Positions 63,385 through 64,000 of a DNA stretch of 64,000 nucleotides are shown piece by piece. The notes under the pieces were generated by a model. It saw nothing but the letters and a program-made list of their open reading frames with translations. It had not been told where the DNA came from and made no database searches. Origin of the DNA: Adiantum capillus-veneris (lineage: Eukaryota; Streptophyta; Polypodiopsida; Polypodiales; Pteridaceae); the NCBI GenBank assembly GCA_014529385.2, contig CM043953.1:71089372-71153371 (forward strand). The letters are read 5' to 3'. Within the stretch, counting starts at the first letter, position 1. Every line of letters begins with the position of its first letter. Made by a program: the position numbers and the translations under genes.

Positions 63385-64000
63385 GATTCTGACAACGTCA
63401 TTGTAGTCCGTAGGGTTGAAGAACTTGCACATCAAACTTGATGCACTCATCCAACCCAAAAGAGGAAAGCCTCCTTGCGATCCTCATCCGACTGACGTAA
63501 TTAAACACCAATCTACAAAAACGGTTAGAAAAAGACATAACAGGAGTGCCATTTTGCTTAAGGCTGCGCCAATCTTCTTTTAACCAATCAAGGTACTGCG
63601 GTGGCATAAAGTCAACCCAACTGAAAGAGAGGGGTATGCCATCCGCGGCATCCTCAAGATGCTCAGCCAACTGTGACTCGTGCCAAGCTTGATACCAACT
63701 AATGGCATCACCCGCTAGATACACGGCAGCAGTCAAAACTTTATTGTTGTTGGTTTTCTTGTTAGTCACAAAGTAAGCATTAAATTGATGCAACCAAGAA
63801 TGAATCACAGAAGCATCCATCTTACCATCATACTTACTGAACGTCAACTTCTCAGTGCCTGGATTGTTGAAGCCGTCATCTCTACATGCACTACGTGATG
63901 ACTAGTCGGTCTCCTTGAGTGGCTCGCTCATCGGGGAGAGTACCTGTAGGATCAACTCTTTCATGCGTTGGTCCGTTCCTTATTCCCAATCCTCAAAACC
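63385..64000 (-). pseudogene. gag: Gypsy-D0 gag, N-terminal part
   Basis: The minus strand from 63847 reads FSKYDGKMDASVIHSWLHQF, NKVLTAAVYLAGDAISWYQAW and LKQNGTPVMSFSNR, aligning with D1/D2 gag. A frame change lies near 63500. It continues across D2 at 57559. 63850-64000 should be the preceding gag linker but shows no clear motif; the element runs off the window end. Confidence 0.85.

Noticed and set aside
1..64000. Host genes, tRNA or rRNA genes
   Set aside because: I looked for exon-like frames with non-transposon signatures and for tRNA A/B-box pairs and rRNA blocks, and found nothing I could support. tRNA-like 12-mers are primer binding sites.

Overview
The window is repeat-rich plant nuclear DNA. 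I find no convincing host gene, tRNA or rRNA. Almost all recognisable coding sequence belongs to retroelements typical of land plants: Ty3/gypsy elements with an initiator-Met tRNA primer site, a Ty1/copia element with PR-IN-RT-RNaseH order, and LINEs with an ORF1 RNA-binding protein plus an APE-type endonuclease/RT ORF2. A hAT transposase relic and two small hAT-like MITEs are also present. Telomere-like TTTAGGG-type runs inside one LTR also fit a plant. I cannot place the species; a fern or another large-genome plant is only a guess.

Layout. 1-14.2 kb is old, decayed DNA: microsatellites, a fold-back sequence (780-1195), a LINE relic (minus), MITE-1 (3819-4064), a diverged LTR, degenerate ~60-bp repeats, a hAT BED/transposase relic (6454-7060), a truncated copia (copia-1, 7090-8977, minus), a LINE RT relic and a gypsy integrase relic. 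14.26-17.73 kb (minus) is element C: a long ORF remnant of unknown family with no visible pol. 17.73-29.09 kb is gypsy-A. Its gag is split by a 5'-truncated LINE-1 with poly(A) and a 12-bp target-site duplication (TSD). Downstream, a 3.76-kb unit is tandemly duplicated (A1 and A2), each copy carrying the same solo LTR (LTR-T). 29.09-40.19 kb is LINE-2, interrupted by copia-2 (34260-39451, TSD GAGAC). 40.19-46.83 kb is gypsy-B (minus), pierced by a solo LTR of the element-C LTR type. 48.4-64 kb is an old minus-strand gypsy (D0) broken by two plus-strand insertions, D1 (49208-57045, TSD GTCAC) and D2 (57560-63384, TSD AATTC/GATTC).

Most interesting points. D2 shares LTR ends, leader hairpin, gag and protease with D1. 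In place of RT/RNase H it has a long open Asp/His-rich repeat region fused in frame to integrase-like remnants, so it looks like a non-autonomous TR-GAG-type derivative. Two MITEs 48 kb apart share termini, internal sequence and 8-bp TSDs; one sits inside the D1 gag frame. Three otherwise different LTR types share one block that looks like a mobile core promoter. Element C encodes a long protein I cannot assign.

Working together: nothing in the window forms a host pathway. The elements interact as parasites and hosts of one another. D1-like elements could have supplied RT and integrase to D2-like elements. Every autonomous-type element here carries frameshifts, nonsense codons or deletions, so none looks active as read. 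Relative order from nesting: D0 is older than D1 and D2; gypsy-A is older than LTR-T, which is older than the tandem duplication; LINE-2 is older than copia-2; D1 is older than MITE-2.
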